Assembly (NCBI GenBank): GCA_902462015.1
Contig: CABPZV010000001.1
Span: 1 to 53,440 of the forward strand
Reading direction: 5' to 3'
From: an uncultured Eubacteriales bacterium
Lineage (GTDB): Bacteria; Bacillota; Clostridia; Oscillospirales; CAG-272
DNA: 53,440 nucleotides
Shown here: piece after piece, positions 26,717 to 35,193 of the stretch
How the letters are laid out: each line of letters starts with the position of its first letter
Position numbering within the stretch: the stretch's first letter is position 1
Position numbers and translations under genes: made by a program
Notes under the pieces: generated by a model
What the model was told of the DNA's origin: nothing
The model's database searches: none
The model's input: the letters and a program-made list of their open reading frames with translations, nothing else

Positions 26717-27985
26717 ATGAATATGTCAAATATTTTTCTATCGGTGCTCACCGCAGCGCTTTGTTCCGGACTTATATCTTTTTCTACGACTCCGATTGCA
26801 AGCTTCATTGCATATCGGATCGGCGCTGTTGACGTACCGAAAGACAGCCGTAGAATGCATAAAAAACCAATTCCCAGACTTGGAGGACTTGCCGTCTTTT
26901 TTGCATTTCTTGTAACCACTATTGTTTTCTGTGAAATGTCTCCAATGATATTATCTCTTATAGTCGGGGGACTATTAATTGTAGCTGTAGGAGTAATCGA
27001 CGATATATACGCTATTCCTCCGTATGCGAAATTTATAATTCAAATTATCGCCGCTATTTTCCCTATTATGCAGGGGATCACAATCGATTTCTTTTCGATC
27101 GGAGGCACATACTATAATTTAGGAATATGGTCAAAGCCGGTTACACTTGTCTGGATTGTCTTACTGACAAACGCAATAAATTTGATAGATGGTCTCGACG
27201 GGCTTTCCTGCGGAGTTTCTGCAATCTGTGCATTATCTCTTCTTTTAGTTACACTTGTTTTCGGAACGTCAAACACTACGGTTATACTTTGTGCTATTCT
27301 CGCCGGCGCCTGTCTGGGATTTCTTCCGTATAACTCCAATCCGGCAAAAATTTTTATTGGCGATACCGGAGCTCTTTTCTTGGGCTATACTATGTCGATT
27401 ATATCTATCGGCGGTGTTTTTAAAGTTCATGCAATGCTTTCGTTTATTATTCCCATGTCAATATTTGGGCTTCCTCTTTTCGATACAATTTTTGCAATCA
27501 TCCGCCGCATCCTGCACGGTCAGGCTCCGTGGCATGCAGACCGGGGGCATATTCATCACAAGCTTATTGATCTCGGCTTTAATCAAAAGCAGTCTGTCCA
27601 TATTCTTTATGCGGTAAGCGCTATACTTGGTCTTTCCGCAGTATTGTTTACGCGCGAGAATCTTCAGGGGATGCTTATAATCGTTTCTGTTAGTCTCTTT
27701 ATTCTCTTTATGAATTTATATCTGATTACTAATAAACAAGCAAATCACCAGGCAGGCTATGATACTGAATCATCTGTGAACAGTACGTCGGAAACCGGCA
27801 AGACCGCTGAATTCATCTGTCCTTACAGACAAAATTGTCCGGGTGTTATCTGTGAATCTGATAAAACATCAGGAGAGATACAAGAAGCGGAGAAAGAAGA
27901 AATCACTGAAATTTCCGCGGATACTGAGTCTCAAAATACGGATTCAGCCGAAACAAAAACTGATAAAAATATCTTGAATACCTAA
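26717..27985 (+). CDS. Undecaprenyl-phosphate GlcNAc-1-phosphate transferase (TagO/WecA type)
   Basis: This polytopic PNPT-superfamily enzyme transfers a sugar-1-phosphate to undecaprenyl phosphate, the first step of wall polymer synthesis. The 422-aa form shows DVPKDSRRMHKKPIPRLGG, the metal-binding VIDDIY, NAINLIDGLDGLS, IFIGDTGALFLGY and the WecA/TagO-type HADRGHIHH loop, across about ten hydrophobic helices. A hydrophilic acidic tail of about 75 residues with CPYRQNC is unusual. The start at 26717 follows TAAGG; a GTG at 26684 overlapping the trpS stop is the alternative. Confidence 0.92.
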   Translation: MNMSNIFLSVLTAALCSGLISFSTTPIASFIAYRIGAVDVPKDSRRMHKKPIPRLGGLAVFFAFLVTTIVFCEMSPMILSLIVGGLLIVAVGVIDDIYAIPPYAKFIIQIIAAIFPIMQGITIDFFSIGGTYYNLGIWSKPVTLVWIVLLTNAINLIDGLDGLSCGVSAICALSLLLVTLVFGTSNTTVILCAILAGACLGFLPYNSNPAKIFIGDTGALFLGYTMSIISIGGVFKVHAMLSFIIPMSIFGLPLFDTIFAIIRRILHGQAPWHADRGHIHHKLIDLGFNQKQSVHILYAVSAILGLSAVLFTRENLQGMLIIVSVSLFILFMNLYLITNKQANHQAGYDTESSVNSTSETGKTAEFICPYRQNCPGVICESDKTSGEIQEAEKEEITEISADTESQNTDSAETKTDKNILNT

Positions 27986-28013
27986 TGCCGCTATTTACCA
28001 AAAAGAATTTCTA

Positions 28014-28042
28014 TTGACCTTGTGTACAAATAATAGTATAAT
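28014..28042 (+). promoter_or_regulatory. Promoter of the M23 gene
   Basis: TTGACC (28014-28019), a 17-bp spacer and TATAAT (28037-28042), 88 bp before the start codon. Confidence 0.8.
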
Positions 28043-28129
28043 AGTAATACAGTTTTAATTTAGCTGATAATTTTTATTTAATATTTTATATAACTTATGC
28101 TGCCGCATAGCGGTGAAATGGAGATTTTT

Positions 28130-29773
28130 ATGAACGGGAAAACGAAACAAATACTGATAGGAGTGCTGTGCGTTCTTCTTTTGTTTATACCTACAATTAT
28201 CGCGGTTGTGAATTACAATATAGCACAGGCGGCTCCGGTAAATAAAAATTCAGTTACGAAAATGGTACTCAGGTCTCCGAAATCCAGCGAATATATTTTT
28301 GATAAAAATTCTGAAAGCAAACCGGATCAGCAAATTGACGGAGATATGATTTCATATTTCATTGAACTCAATAAAAATGCAGAGCCTCTTTCGTCAATAT
28401 CCGAGCCGCTTGCAGGCCGCAGTTTTTTTGAGGCTGTGTACTATAGCTATGATTTCGAAACAGTCTATAAGTATTATTTTTCAACTAATCCGTCAGAGGC
28501 TTATTACGTTGACAACAATAACAAAACTTATCATATTGCAAAAGAAGATGCAGAGAAATTTATTTATTCATCTTACAGTATTGACCTCTACTCTTCATCG
28601 GAGCTTCCGGTATTAAAGATAGGTGACGCGGTAATTAAGCCGCAGACCATGAGCTGGCAGTTTCTTCTGAGCAATAATACATATACAAATGCAATAGCAG
28701 ATCTTGCGTCAGATATGCCTGTTGCGGAAATTTCAAGCGGTCTTGATCTTGTCTATAATGTACAGCCCGACTACCTTCAGGTTCAGATAAGCAATCAGGA
28801 GGAGGTACTCTTTAACGATTTGTATTCTAATATGTCGAGCTTTAAATTTACCGAAAGCGGCGTACTTAACGTAAAGCTTCAGGCAAAATGGTATGAAGAT
28901 TCAACAAGGACAAGCTATGGTGAAGCATATTATGATTTTACGGTAAATGTCACGGCTCCCGCAATCTTTGAGCTCGGAACTGATCAGATCGAGCACGGTG
29001 ATTTTGTAGTAATTACAGGCAAAAATGTCGAAGACGGTTCGGAAATTAATTTTTCTTCCTCTCCGGATATAGGTTATAATCCGGTATTTTTCCGTGATGG
29101 AAGCAATGTCTATGCTCTTGTTCCTATTTCGTATGCAGTAGATTATTCCTCCAGTGTGAAATTTACAATCGAATGTCAGGGAAGTACATCCGAATTGGAG
29201 CTTGCCGTTAAAAGTAAAACATACCGTGCGCAAAATTACAATATTTCTGTTGAACTTATATCTCAGTATAGAGACGGAAATGCAACAGCTGCTTTTGCGG
29301 AGGGAATGGCGCCGTATTTTGCAAATAAAGAGACTCAAAGATATTTCTCCGGTAATCTGATATATCCTGCGTCTTCTCTTAAAAATCTAAACAGTGTAAA
29401 AACTGGATACGGAGTGTACAGAACCCTGACTGCGACTGGAACACAATATCGTCATGACGGAGTAGATTTTATGGTTGGGGCAACAGATTCAGCTTTAGCG
29501 GCTTACGGAGGGAAAGTAATATTTGCCGGGCAGCAGACAATGAGCGGAAGAACAGTAATTATAGATCATGGATACGGGCTAAAGACCTTGTACGCGCACC
29601 TTAACTCAATTTCTGTATCTGAAGGTGATATTGTAGAGCAGGGGCAGGAAATCGGAATAGTTGGTAATACCGGATTTACAGACACAACAATGCTGCATTT
29701 CGGAATGTATGTATTTAATGTTCCTGTTTGTCCCTATAACTATTTTGATTCGGAAATTAAAATAGCCGAATAG
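28130..29773 (+). CDS. M23/LytM-domain peptidoglycan protein with altered active site
   Basis: The 547-aa protein has one N-terminal membrane anchor or signal segment (about 8-30), a large extracytoplasmic region of unknown fold with an Ig-like segment in the middle, and a C-terminal LytM/M23 domain (about 425-540). The zinc-site H442xxxD446 is present (RHDGVDF), as is the catalytic His of YAHL (H490). The HxH motif, however, reads M521-L-H523: the metal-ligand His remains but the first, active-site His is Met. It may therefore be a weak or inactive hydrolase acting as a regulator, like EnvC/NlpD-type proteins; this is inference. GGAGA precedes the ATG; an upstream ATG at 28097 is less likely. 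Confidence 0.88.
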   Translation: MNGKTKQILIGVLCVLLLFIPTIIAVVNYNIAQAAPVNKNSVTKMVLRSPKSSEYIFDKNSESKPDQQIDGDMISYFIELNKNAEPLSSISEPLAGRSFFEAVYYSYDFETVYKYYFSTNPSEAYYVDNNNKTYHIAKEDAEKFIYSSYSIDLYSSSELPVLKIGDAVIKPQTMSWQFLLSNNTYTNAIADLASDMPVAEISSGLDLVYNVQPDYLQVQISNQEEVLFNDLYSNMSSFKFTESGVLNVKLQAKWYEDSTRTSYGEAYYDFTVNVTAPAIFELGTDQIEHGDFVVITGKNVEDGSEINFSSSPDIGYNPVFFRDGSNVYALVPISYAVDYSSSVKFTIECQGSTSELELAVKSKTYRAQNYNISVELISQYRDGNATAAFAEGMAPYFANKETQRYFSGNLIYPASSLKNLNSVKTGYGVYRTLTATGTQYRHDGVDFMVGATDSALAAYGGKVIFAGQQTMSGRTVIIDHGYGLKTLYAHLNSISVSEGDIVEQGQEIGIVGNTGFTDTTMLHFGMYVFNVPVCPYNYFDSEIKIAE

Positions 29774-29804
29774 TATTAAATACGATTCTTGAGATGTTAA
29801 TTAC

Positions 29805-29828
29805 ACCGTCAAAACACTTTATGACGGT
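29805..29828 (+). terminator. Stem-loop after the M23 gene
   Basis: ACCGTCA (29805-29811) pairs with TGACGGT (29822-29828), followed by TATTATC. It has a weak T-tract and comes just before a far stronger hairpin at 29849. Confidence 0.45.
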
Positions 29829-29848
29829 TATTATCTAATATATAATCC

Positions 29849-29890
29849 TAAAGTAAAAAATTCATCCCTTGGGATGAATTTTTTACTTTA
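29849..29890. terminator. Bidirectional intrinsic terminator with perfect 20-bp arms
   Basis: Arms 29849-29868 and 29871-29890 are exact complements (core TTCATCCC/GGGATGAA flanked by A and T runs). The symmetric A/T tracts give a terminator for both the M23 gene (+) and the hemolysin III gene (-). Confidence 0.9.
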
Positions 29891-29987
29891 TACAACTGTT
29901 TATCTCTTAAACCGGATGGATAAGTTTTTCAGGCAATTGTGTTCCGTTCGTATGTTTTTATATTATATAATTTGAAATTCTTCACTT

Positions 29988-30665
29988 TCAAACAACATAG
30001 AATAAAATACAAATTGTATGAAGAATACTTCCGGCGACACAAAAAATATGAAAAACAGAGTGTATATATCTATGTTTTTTCCCGAATGCATAGAAAACCG
30101 CTCCTATTGTATATGCGATACCGCCGGCTATGAGAAAGACGGTCCCGTTAGTTCCGAGAGAAGCAGATGTGGTTTTCCATGTAACGATAACACACCATCC
30201 CATCGCAAGGTAACAAACCATAGAAAAGAGCTTAAATTTCTGCAAATTAACTGCATTCAATACAATGCCCAACGCTGCCATTCCCCAAATGATACCAAAT
30301 ATTACCCAGCCAAGAGCAGTGTTAGCTTCTCTGATTGAACAAAGTGCTATAGGTGTATATGTTCCTGCGATTAAAACAAAAATTGTACAGTGATCCATGA
30401 TACGAAATATCCATTTCGCGTTAAGCTTTTTACTCAGTCCGTGGTAAATACTCGACATAGTATACAGAAAAATCATTGACGCTCCGAAGACTGCCGAGCT
30501 GACTATGGCATATGCATTATTATGAAAAGCAGAAACAAGAATACAAAGGACTGCTGTAGTAATACCGACCGCACCGCCGGCAATGTGAGATACCATATTG
30601 AAAATTTCTTCGCCTTTTGTATATTCAGGGATTTCTCTTATTGATACAGTTTTTTCTTTTCCCAT
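29988..30665 (-). CDS. Hemolysin III family (PAQR-like) membrane protein
   Basis: The 225-aa protein has seven hydrophobic helices and the family motifs SSIYHGLS, MDHCTIFVLIAGTYTP and HSVFH, with the conserved His/Asp residues thought to bind zinc. Bacterial members (YqfA, Hly-III) have unclear roles; hydrolase activity is suspected from the eukaryotic PAQR/alkaline ceramidase superfamily. AGGAGAAAGG precedes the ATG. It is a stand-alone gene with its own promoter at 30787. Confidence 0.92.
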   Translation of the reverse strand: MGKEKTVSIREIPEYTKGEEIFNMVSHIAGGAVGITTAVLCILVSAFHNNAYAIVSSAVFGASMIFLYTMSSIYHGLSKKLNAKWIFRIMDHCTIFVLIAGTYTPIALCSIREANTALGWVIFGIIWGMAALGIVLNAVNLQKFKLFSMVCYLAMGWCVIVTWKTTSASLGTNGTVFLIAGGIAYTIGAVFYAFGKKHRYIHSVFHIFCVAGSILHTICILFYVV

Positions 30666-30786
30666 ATTGTATCGTACCTTTCTCCTATAAATAGTGTCTG
30701 ATTTTTATTTTTTTCCGCGGTCAGTATGTTTTCTATATTTGTGTAAACAAAGGATGATCGGGAAAACTGGCTACTGTGTGAAATTT

Positions 30787-30815
30787 ATTATAGCATATTT
30801 CCCGATATAATACAA
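30787..30815 (-). promoter_or_regulatory. Promoter of the hemolysin III gene
   Basis: The minus strand has TTGTAT (30810-30815), a 17-bp spacer and TATAAT (30787-30792). Confidence 0.72.
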
Positions 30816-30907
30816 GAAATACTGACTTACTTTATTTCTTACTGCTTATGACCATACTTTGGTGTCTATCCTGAAATTCTAAATGATCAGGTTTATTAAA
30901 AAAGGTA

Positions 30908-30936
30908 TTGACAAATCTGCATAAAAGTAGTATTAT
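30908..30936 (+). promoter_or_regulatory. Promoter of the gntR-ABC operon
   Basis: TTGACA (30908-30913), a 17-bp spacer and TATTAT (30931-30936): a perfect -35 with a good -10. Confidence 0.82.
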
Positions 30937-30957
30937 TGTATTAGTTAAGTGATACAA
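30936..30957 (+). promoter_or_regulatory. Operator-like palindrome overlapping the gntR -10
   Basis: TTGTAT (30936-30941), 10 bp, then ATACAA (30952-30957). Dyad symmetry at the -10/start region is what an autorepressing GntR-family dimer would need. Binding by the adjacent regulator is inferred. Confidence 0.5.
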
Positions 30958-31061
30958 CGGCAGAGAATAGTATGAACAGGCATACAAAATCTGAGATGTT
31001 AATCAACATTAGGGAACCAAAATTTTTGTAAGGAGTAGAGGTTAAAGGTATAATTTTAAAT

Positions 31062-31424
31062 ATGGAATATAATTTTGACAACGAGAGACCCATATATATT
31101 CAGCTTGTAGAAATGCTGAAAATAGAAATTATTTCCGGAAGAATTAAAAGCGGAGAGAAGCTGCCTTCGGTAAGAGATTTCGCAATGAAAGCAAAGGTAA
31201 ATCCCAATACTATGCAAAAGGCGCTCTCGGAGCTTGAGCGGGAAAATCTTATTTATACAGAGCGGACAAATGGAAAATATGTTACCGATGATAATAATTT
31301 GATAGAAAATATAAGAAATGAAATAGCCTCGGAGCTGGTTAGTAACTTTGTAAAGGCTATGAATAATATAGGTATATACGGCGAAGAAATAAAGCAATAT
31401 ATGATAAATGAAGGGAACGGGTAA
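31062..31424 (+). CDS. GntR-family regulator, YtrA type
   Basis: The 120-aa protein has an N-terminal winged helix (about 10-75: RPIYIQLVEMLK, SGEKLPSVRDFA, NTMQKALSELE) and a short helical tail of about 45 residues, the architecture of the YtrA subfamily that controls neighbouring ABC transporter genes. It is probably an autorepressor released by a cell-envelope signal or antibiotic; the effector is unknown. It starts the operon and ends 1 bp before the ATPase ATG. Confidence 0.92.
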   Translation: MEYNFDNERPIYIQLVEMLKIEIISGRIKSGEKLPSVRDFAMKAKVNPNTMQKALSELERENLIYTERTNGKYVTDDNNLIENIRNEIASELVSNFVKAMNNIGIYGEEIKQYMINEGNG

Positions 31425-31425
31425 T

Positions 31426-32124
31426 ATGGAGCTGATTGAATGTAAAAATCTGTGCAAAAGCTTTGATAACAAAGTAATTTTAAATGACATTAATCTTAAA
31501 ATCGGAAAGGGCAAAATAATCGGCCTTCTCGGAAAAAACGGCCAGGGGAAAACAACCCTGATAAAGCTTATGAACGATTTGCTTACTCCTACAAGCGGAG
31601 AAGTTTTAATAAACGGAAAAAAGCCGGGAATCGAAAGTAAAAAGATTATATCCTATCTTCCTGAGAGAACATATTTAGATAAAGAAATGCGCGTATCCGA
31701 TGTGCTGAAATTTTTCGAAGAATTTTACGGCAATTTCAATTCTGAAAAAGCACTTCAGCTGCTGAAAGCGTTAGATTTAGACGTAAATCAGCGGTTAACA
31801 AAAATGTCGAAAGGTATGCAGGAAAAGGTTCAGCTTATATTAGTAATGTCAAGAGAAGCCGAAATATATCTTCTGGACGAGCCTTTGGGAGGAGTCGATC
31901 CTGCAACGCGGGACTATATATTAGACACTATACTGTCTAATTTTAAAGAGGGTGCATGTGTAATTATATCAACTCATTTAATATCCGATATAGAAAGAAT
32001 ATTAGACGAGGTTATATTTATAGATAAGGGACAGATAATTTTGAACTCTGCGGCTGACGAGCTGCGAAGCAAGGAAAAAACGAGCATAGACGAAATATTC
32101 AGGAGGCATTTCAATGTTAGGTAA
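31426..32124 (+). CDS. ABC transporter ATP-binding protein
   Basis: The 232-aa ATPase has Walker A GKNGQGKTT, signature MSKGMQEK, Walker B IYLLDEP, D-loop and switch His in STHLIS. The signature Ser-Lys-Gly replaces the common LSGGQ, as in other YtrB-like and CcmA-like export ATPases. The ATG at 31426 (MELIECKNLCKSF) begins immediately after the gntR stop. The gene overlaps the permease gene by 11 bp, so the two are translationally coupled. Confidence 0.94.
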   Translation: MELIECKNLCKSFDNKVILNDINLKIGKGKIIGLLGKNGQGKTTLIKLMNDLLTPTSGEVLINGKKPGIESKKIISYLPERTYLDKEMRVSDVLKFFEEFYGNFNSEKALQLLKALDLDVNQRLTKMSKGMQEKVQLILVMSREAEIYLLDEPLGGVDPATRDYILDTILSNFKEGACVIISTHLISDIERILDEVIFIDKGQIILNSAADELRSKEKTSIDEIFRRHFNVR

Positions 32125-32905
32125 AGTACTTAAATATGATTTAAAATGGATATATAAACTGATTTTGATTTTTTATTGTTTAGCTCTTATTTTTTCAGTA
32201 TTTACAAGGATTTTTTTCAGTATTGAAAATTCAGTGTTATTTAATGTAGTTGGAAGTATTTGCAGTGGGTGCGCAATAGCAATGATGGTAAGCTGCCTAA
32301 TTAACACCCTTATGAGAGCATGGGTGCGCTTCCTCAGAAACATTTATAAAGATGAAGCTTATCTGACACATACTCTGCCTGTTGAAAAGAAAACCGTTTA
32401 TTTGTCAAAGGTTCTGTCCGCGATTATCTGTTCTTTTACGACAATGACAGCAATAATTTTGTGTCTGTTTATTTGTTATTATTCAGAAAAAAACATGATG
32501 GTCTTAAAAGAGCTTTTAGAGCTCGCTGCTAATACTTATAATACAACGGTAATCAGCCTGCTCTTGACCGTTACCTTTGTGTTGTTTTTAGAAATTGTAT
32601 TTATTCTTTTATTGGGATATGTAGGTATCATTATGGGGCACAGATCAAATAAAAACAAAATGGCAAAATCTCTTATCTGGGGATTTGGTTTATATATTTT
32701 AACCTCTGGGCTAACTTTAGTTCTTATATTTATTTTTGGCTTATTCAACAGCGGTGTTATGAATTTTATTAATACCACGGATATAATTAATATAGATTCT
32801 ATAAAGATGGTCATGTATGCAGGGACTGCAGTATACCTTATTTATAATGTTATATATTATTTTGTCGGAAAACACCAGCTTGAAAAGGGAGTAAATATAG
32901 ATTAA
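32114..32905 (+). CDS. ABC transporter permease, six-helix type
   Basis: The 263-aa hydrophobic protein has about six transmembrane segments and a cytoplasmic motif AYLTHTLPVEKKTVYLSKV between helices 2 and 3, typical of permeases paired with YtrB-like ATPases. The substrate is unknown; such GntR-controlled systems are often linked to envelope stress or lantibiotic/bacitracin response. It is the last gene of the operon, with a terminator 58 bp downstream. Confidence 0.88.
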   Translation: MLGKVLKYDLKWIYKLILIFYCLALIFSVFTRIFFSIENSVLFNVVGSICSGCAIAMMVSCLINTLMRAWVRFLRNIYKDEAYLTHTLPVEKKTVYLSKVLSAIICSFTTMTAIILCLFICYYSEKNMMVLKELLELAANTYNTTVISLLLTVTFVLFLEIVFILLLGYVGIIMGHRSNKNKMAKSLIWGFGLYILTSGLTLVLIFIFGLFNSGVMNFINTTDIINIDSIKMVMYAGTAVYLIYNVIYYFVGKHQLEKGVNID

Positions 32906-32962
32906 AAAGTTTCCTGTACAATATTTCACAGCTATTTCCCGGATTACAGTTAAAATAATTGC

Positions 32963-33008
32963 ATCAGGCAATGTCAGATTATATAGAACATTGCCTGATT
33001 TATTTTTA
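32963..33008 (+). terminator. Intrinsic terminator of the gntR-ABC operon
   Basis: ATCAGGCAATGT (32963-32974) pairs with ACATTGCCTGAT (32988-32999), followed by TTATTTTT. Confidence 0.88.
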
Positions 33009-33087
33009 GATATTTTTATTTCTTTCCGCCGGAACCGTTCGATTTCGTCATAAAAACTCTTTTAATGTATAGTAATTTAGGCCTAAA

Positions 33088-34353
33088 TTAATTATTTTTT
33101 TCAATATCCTGTAATGAAACAGAATAATCGTGCTTTATCGGTTTCCATTTTACGTGTATAAAAAGGGAAATAATTCCGAGAGGTAATTCTATAAAATCAT
33201 ACCATGGCCAGAAGATTAAAAAGAAAATCTGCTTTGAGACCGGGCATCGAATATGAGCACGTTCACGAAAGAGTACAAGGGCTCCAGTAATTACTGAAAA
33301 AAGCCAATACGCGGCAAAAGCCGTAAGGGCGGTTCCGGCAATACTCAGAAATGTTTTTTCTGCCGTATTGCCTGAGATGATACTTCGGAATGTTTCTGCG
33401 ATTGCCGGGAGTGTGACACAAAAGAAAGAAAACAGTCCGGCGGGAAATAAATACATAAACATATCATAACATGATAAATGTGATTTTCCGGGGCTGAATA
33501 TACCGGAAGCCAGCTTGGGTGCTGCTGCAATAAAGCATGCAAGCCGTCCCTTAATCCAGCGTATTCTCTGACGGATTGCCACCCGAATTTCATGAGGCTG
33601 TTCATCATAGAATTCAGCCGCTTCACAAAATTCAATTTTTTTCCCCTTAATTACGCTTTCCATAGTAAACTGTGTGTCTTCGGTAAGATATGTACAGTGC
33701 CAGCCACTGCAAAGCAATGAACTTTTTACTGCCCATCCGGTACCTGCTATATGAGTACTCATGTTAAGCAAGGTTCGCGGACGGTGAAGAAAAAATGATG
33801 ATCGCATAAAATGTATGCCATACGAGGCGGAAATAATATTTTGGCTGAAATTTTTTGTGTTCCGGTACCCGACGCATATATCCGCGCCGGCTGACATAGC
33901 TTTATTTATTTCAGATATGAAATTTTTACGTAGTAAATTATCTGCGTCAAAGAAAATAAAACAGTCAAAATTATTTATTCCATAGTCGCTGTCAATTTTA
34001 CCAAAAAGATATTCAAGTGCATAACCTTTCCGTGCACGGAGACTGTCATGACGTTCATACACAATTGCACCGTGCTCGCGACAGATTTGCGCAGTATTAT
34101 CGTTACAATTGTCAGCTACTATAAAGACGGTTATATAGGAACGGTCATAATCCTGGTCTTTAATAGAATCAAGAAGTCTGCCGATCACTGCGGATTCATT
34201 TCGCGCACTTATTACAACGCCGTATTTCTTTTTTATATCTGAAGGCGGAAAAACTTTTGATTTTGAAAATAAACCTATAAGAACGAATACAAAACGATAT
34301 AAAGACAGAATAGTTACTGCTGTAGTAATGTATCCGAATATTTTTAGTAACAT
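33088..34353 (-). CDS. Membrane-bound family 2 glycosyltransferase
   Basis: The 421-aa protein has an N-terminal transmembrane helix, a GT-A catalytic domain (VVISARNE, the metal-binding FFDADN, the acceptor acid in LTEDTQF and the QRIRWIKG motif) and three to four C-terminal helices. The D, DxD, ED and QxxRW set is that of processive or polymer-forming GT2 enzymes (cellulose synthase/hyaluronan synthase/IcaA-like). The sugar and product are unknown; an envelope polysaccharide is likely. It lies downstream of prmC on the same strand with a possible terminator between. Confidence 0.88.
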   Translation of the reverse strand: MLLKIFGYITTAVTILSLYRFVFVLIGLFSKSKVFPPSDIKKKYGVVISARNESAVIGRLLDSIKDQDYDRSYITVFIVADNCNDNTAQICREHGAIVYERHDSLRARKGYALEYLFGKIDSDYGINNFDCFIFFDADNLLRKNFISEINKAMSAGADICVGYRNTKNFSQNIISASYGIHFMRSSFFLHRPRTLLNMSTHIAGTGWAVKSSLLCSGWHCTYLTEDTQFTMESVIKGKKIEFCEAAEFYDEQPHEIRVAIRQRIRWIKGRLACFIAAAPKLASGIFSPGKSHLSCYDMFMYLFPAGLFSFFCVTLPAIAETFRSIISGNTAEKTFLSIAGTALTAFAAYWLFSVITGALVLFRERAHIRCPVSKQIFFLIFWPWYDFIELPLGIISLFIHVKWKPIKHDYSVSLQDIEKNN

Positions 34354-34377
34354 AAAATTACCTATTTAGTTTGTATG

Positions 34378-34420
34378 AAAAGCCAGCTACTTATGCAATC
34401 TGCTCGGAGCAGGCTTTTTT
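34378..34420 (-). terminator. Possible terminator between prmC and the GT2 gene
   Basis: AAAAGCC (34378-34384) and GGCTTTT (34412-34418) enclose an inner TGCTCGGAGCA hairpin. On the minus strand the stem is followed only by TTTTC, so termination is uncertain. Confidence 0.35.
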
Positions 34421-34440
34421 AGCGGTGTTTAGTATGATAA

Positions 34441-35193
34441 TTATTCAAAATATATTTTTGCGGCACGGTCATTGCCGCCGTAATCTTTAAGTATTGCGCA
34501 TTTGGAAGCACCGTATAAAAAGGCGAGATTTCTGATTTCTTCGGCTTGGTCGTATCCAATTTCCAAAAGAAGAACACCGTTTTTTTTGAGAAGCGGCGGA
34601 TATATCTTTAAAAAAGCACGGTAAAATTGCATGCCGTCATCTCCGCCGTCAAGGGCAATATAAGGTTCTGCTTTAACCTGTGGGGACAAAGATTCGATTA
34701 CCGAGGTTCTGATATACGGCGGATTGGATACTATTATATCATATATATGCGTAAATCCGTAGTGCTTTTGGAGATCTGATATTAACGTGGGATTTCTTGC
34801 GTCAGCTTCTATAATTCTGAGACGCGTCGCAACACCATTTATATCAGCGTTGCGGTGGGCAATTTGTACTGCCGGGTGAGAAATATCGGTGGCGTCTCCC
34901 TGAAGGTCGGGTCTTTCACAAAGGGAGGATATAGCAATACAGCCGCTTCCTGTACATAAATCTAAAAAGCGTCCGTTTACAGGGGCGGCTTTAACAAGCT
35001 GGTCAACAAGCAGCTCGGTATCCGGCTGAGGAACAAGAACATCCGGGGTGACTTTGTAGGTTTGATTTCGGAAATACCATTCACCGATGACATATGCAAG
35101 CGGTTCTCCAGCATCAACCCGTGCAGCTGCTGCTTTAAAGCAATTTTCGTCTTTATAAAAGTCGCTCAGAATTCTTCTTTCATGTTCTGTCAT
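34441..35193 (-). CDS. prmC: Release factor glutamine methyltransferase (PrmC/HemK)
   Basis: PrmC methylates the GGQ glutamine of peptide chain release factors RF1/RF2 using SAM. The 250-aa product has LVPQPDTELLVD, the SAM motif LDLCTGSGCIAI and the substrate-binding VSNPPYI. It is about 30 residues shorter than usual at the N-terminus, which starts MTEHERRILSDFYK, so part of the release-factor docking helix bundle is missing or reduced. The start overlaps the DUF1385 gene stop by 4 bp (ATGA), implying coupled translation. Confidence 0.94.
   Translation of the reverse strand: MTEHERRILSDFYKDENCFKAAAARVDAGEPLAYVIGEWYFRNQTYKVTPDVLVPQPDTELLVDQLVKAAPVNGRFLDLCTGSGCIAISSLCERPDLQGDATDISHPAVQIAHRNADINGVATRLRIIEADARNPTLISDLQKHYGFTHIYDIIVSNPPYIRTSVIESLSPQVKAEPYIALDGGDDGMQFYRAFLKIYPPLLKKNGVLLLEIGYDQAEEIRNLAFLYGASKCAILKDYGGNDRAAKIYFE

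Larger units (their letters stand above)
30666..31061. other. Divergent regulatory region hemolysin III / gntR
   Basis: No gene was found here. It holds the minus-strand promoter at 30787-30815, the plus-strand promoter at 30908-30936 and an operator-like palindrome at 30936-30957. The gntR leader is about 120 nt. Confidence 0.6.
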
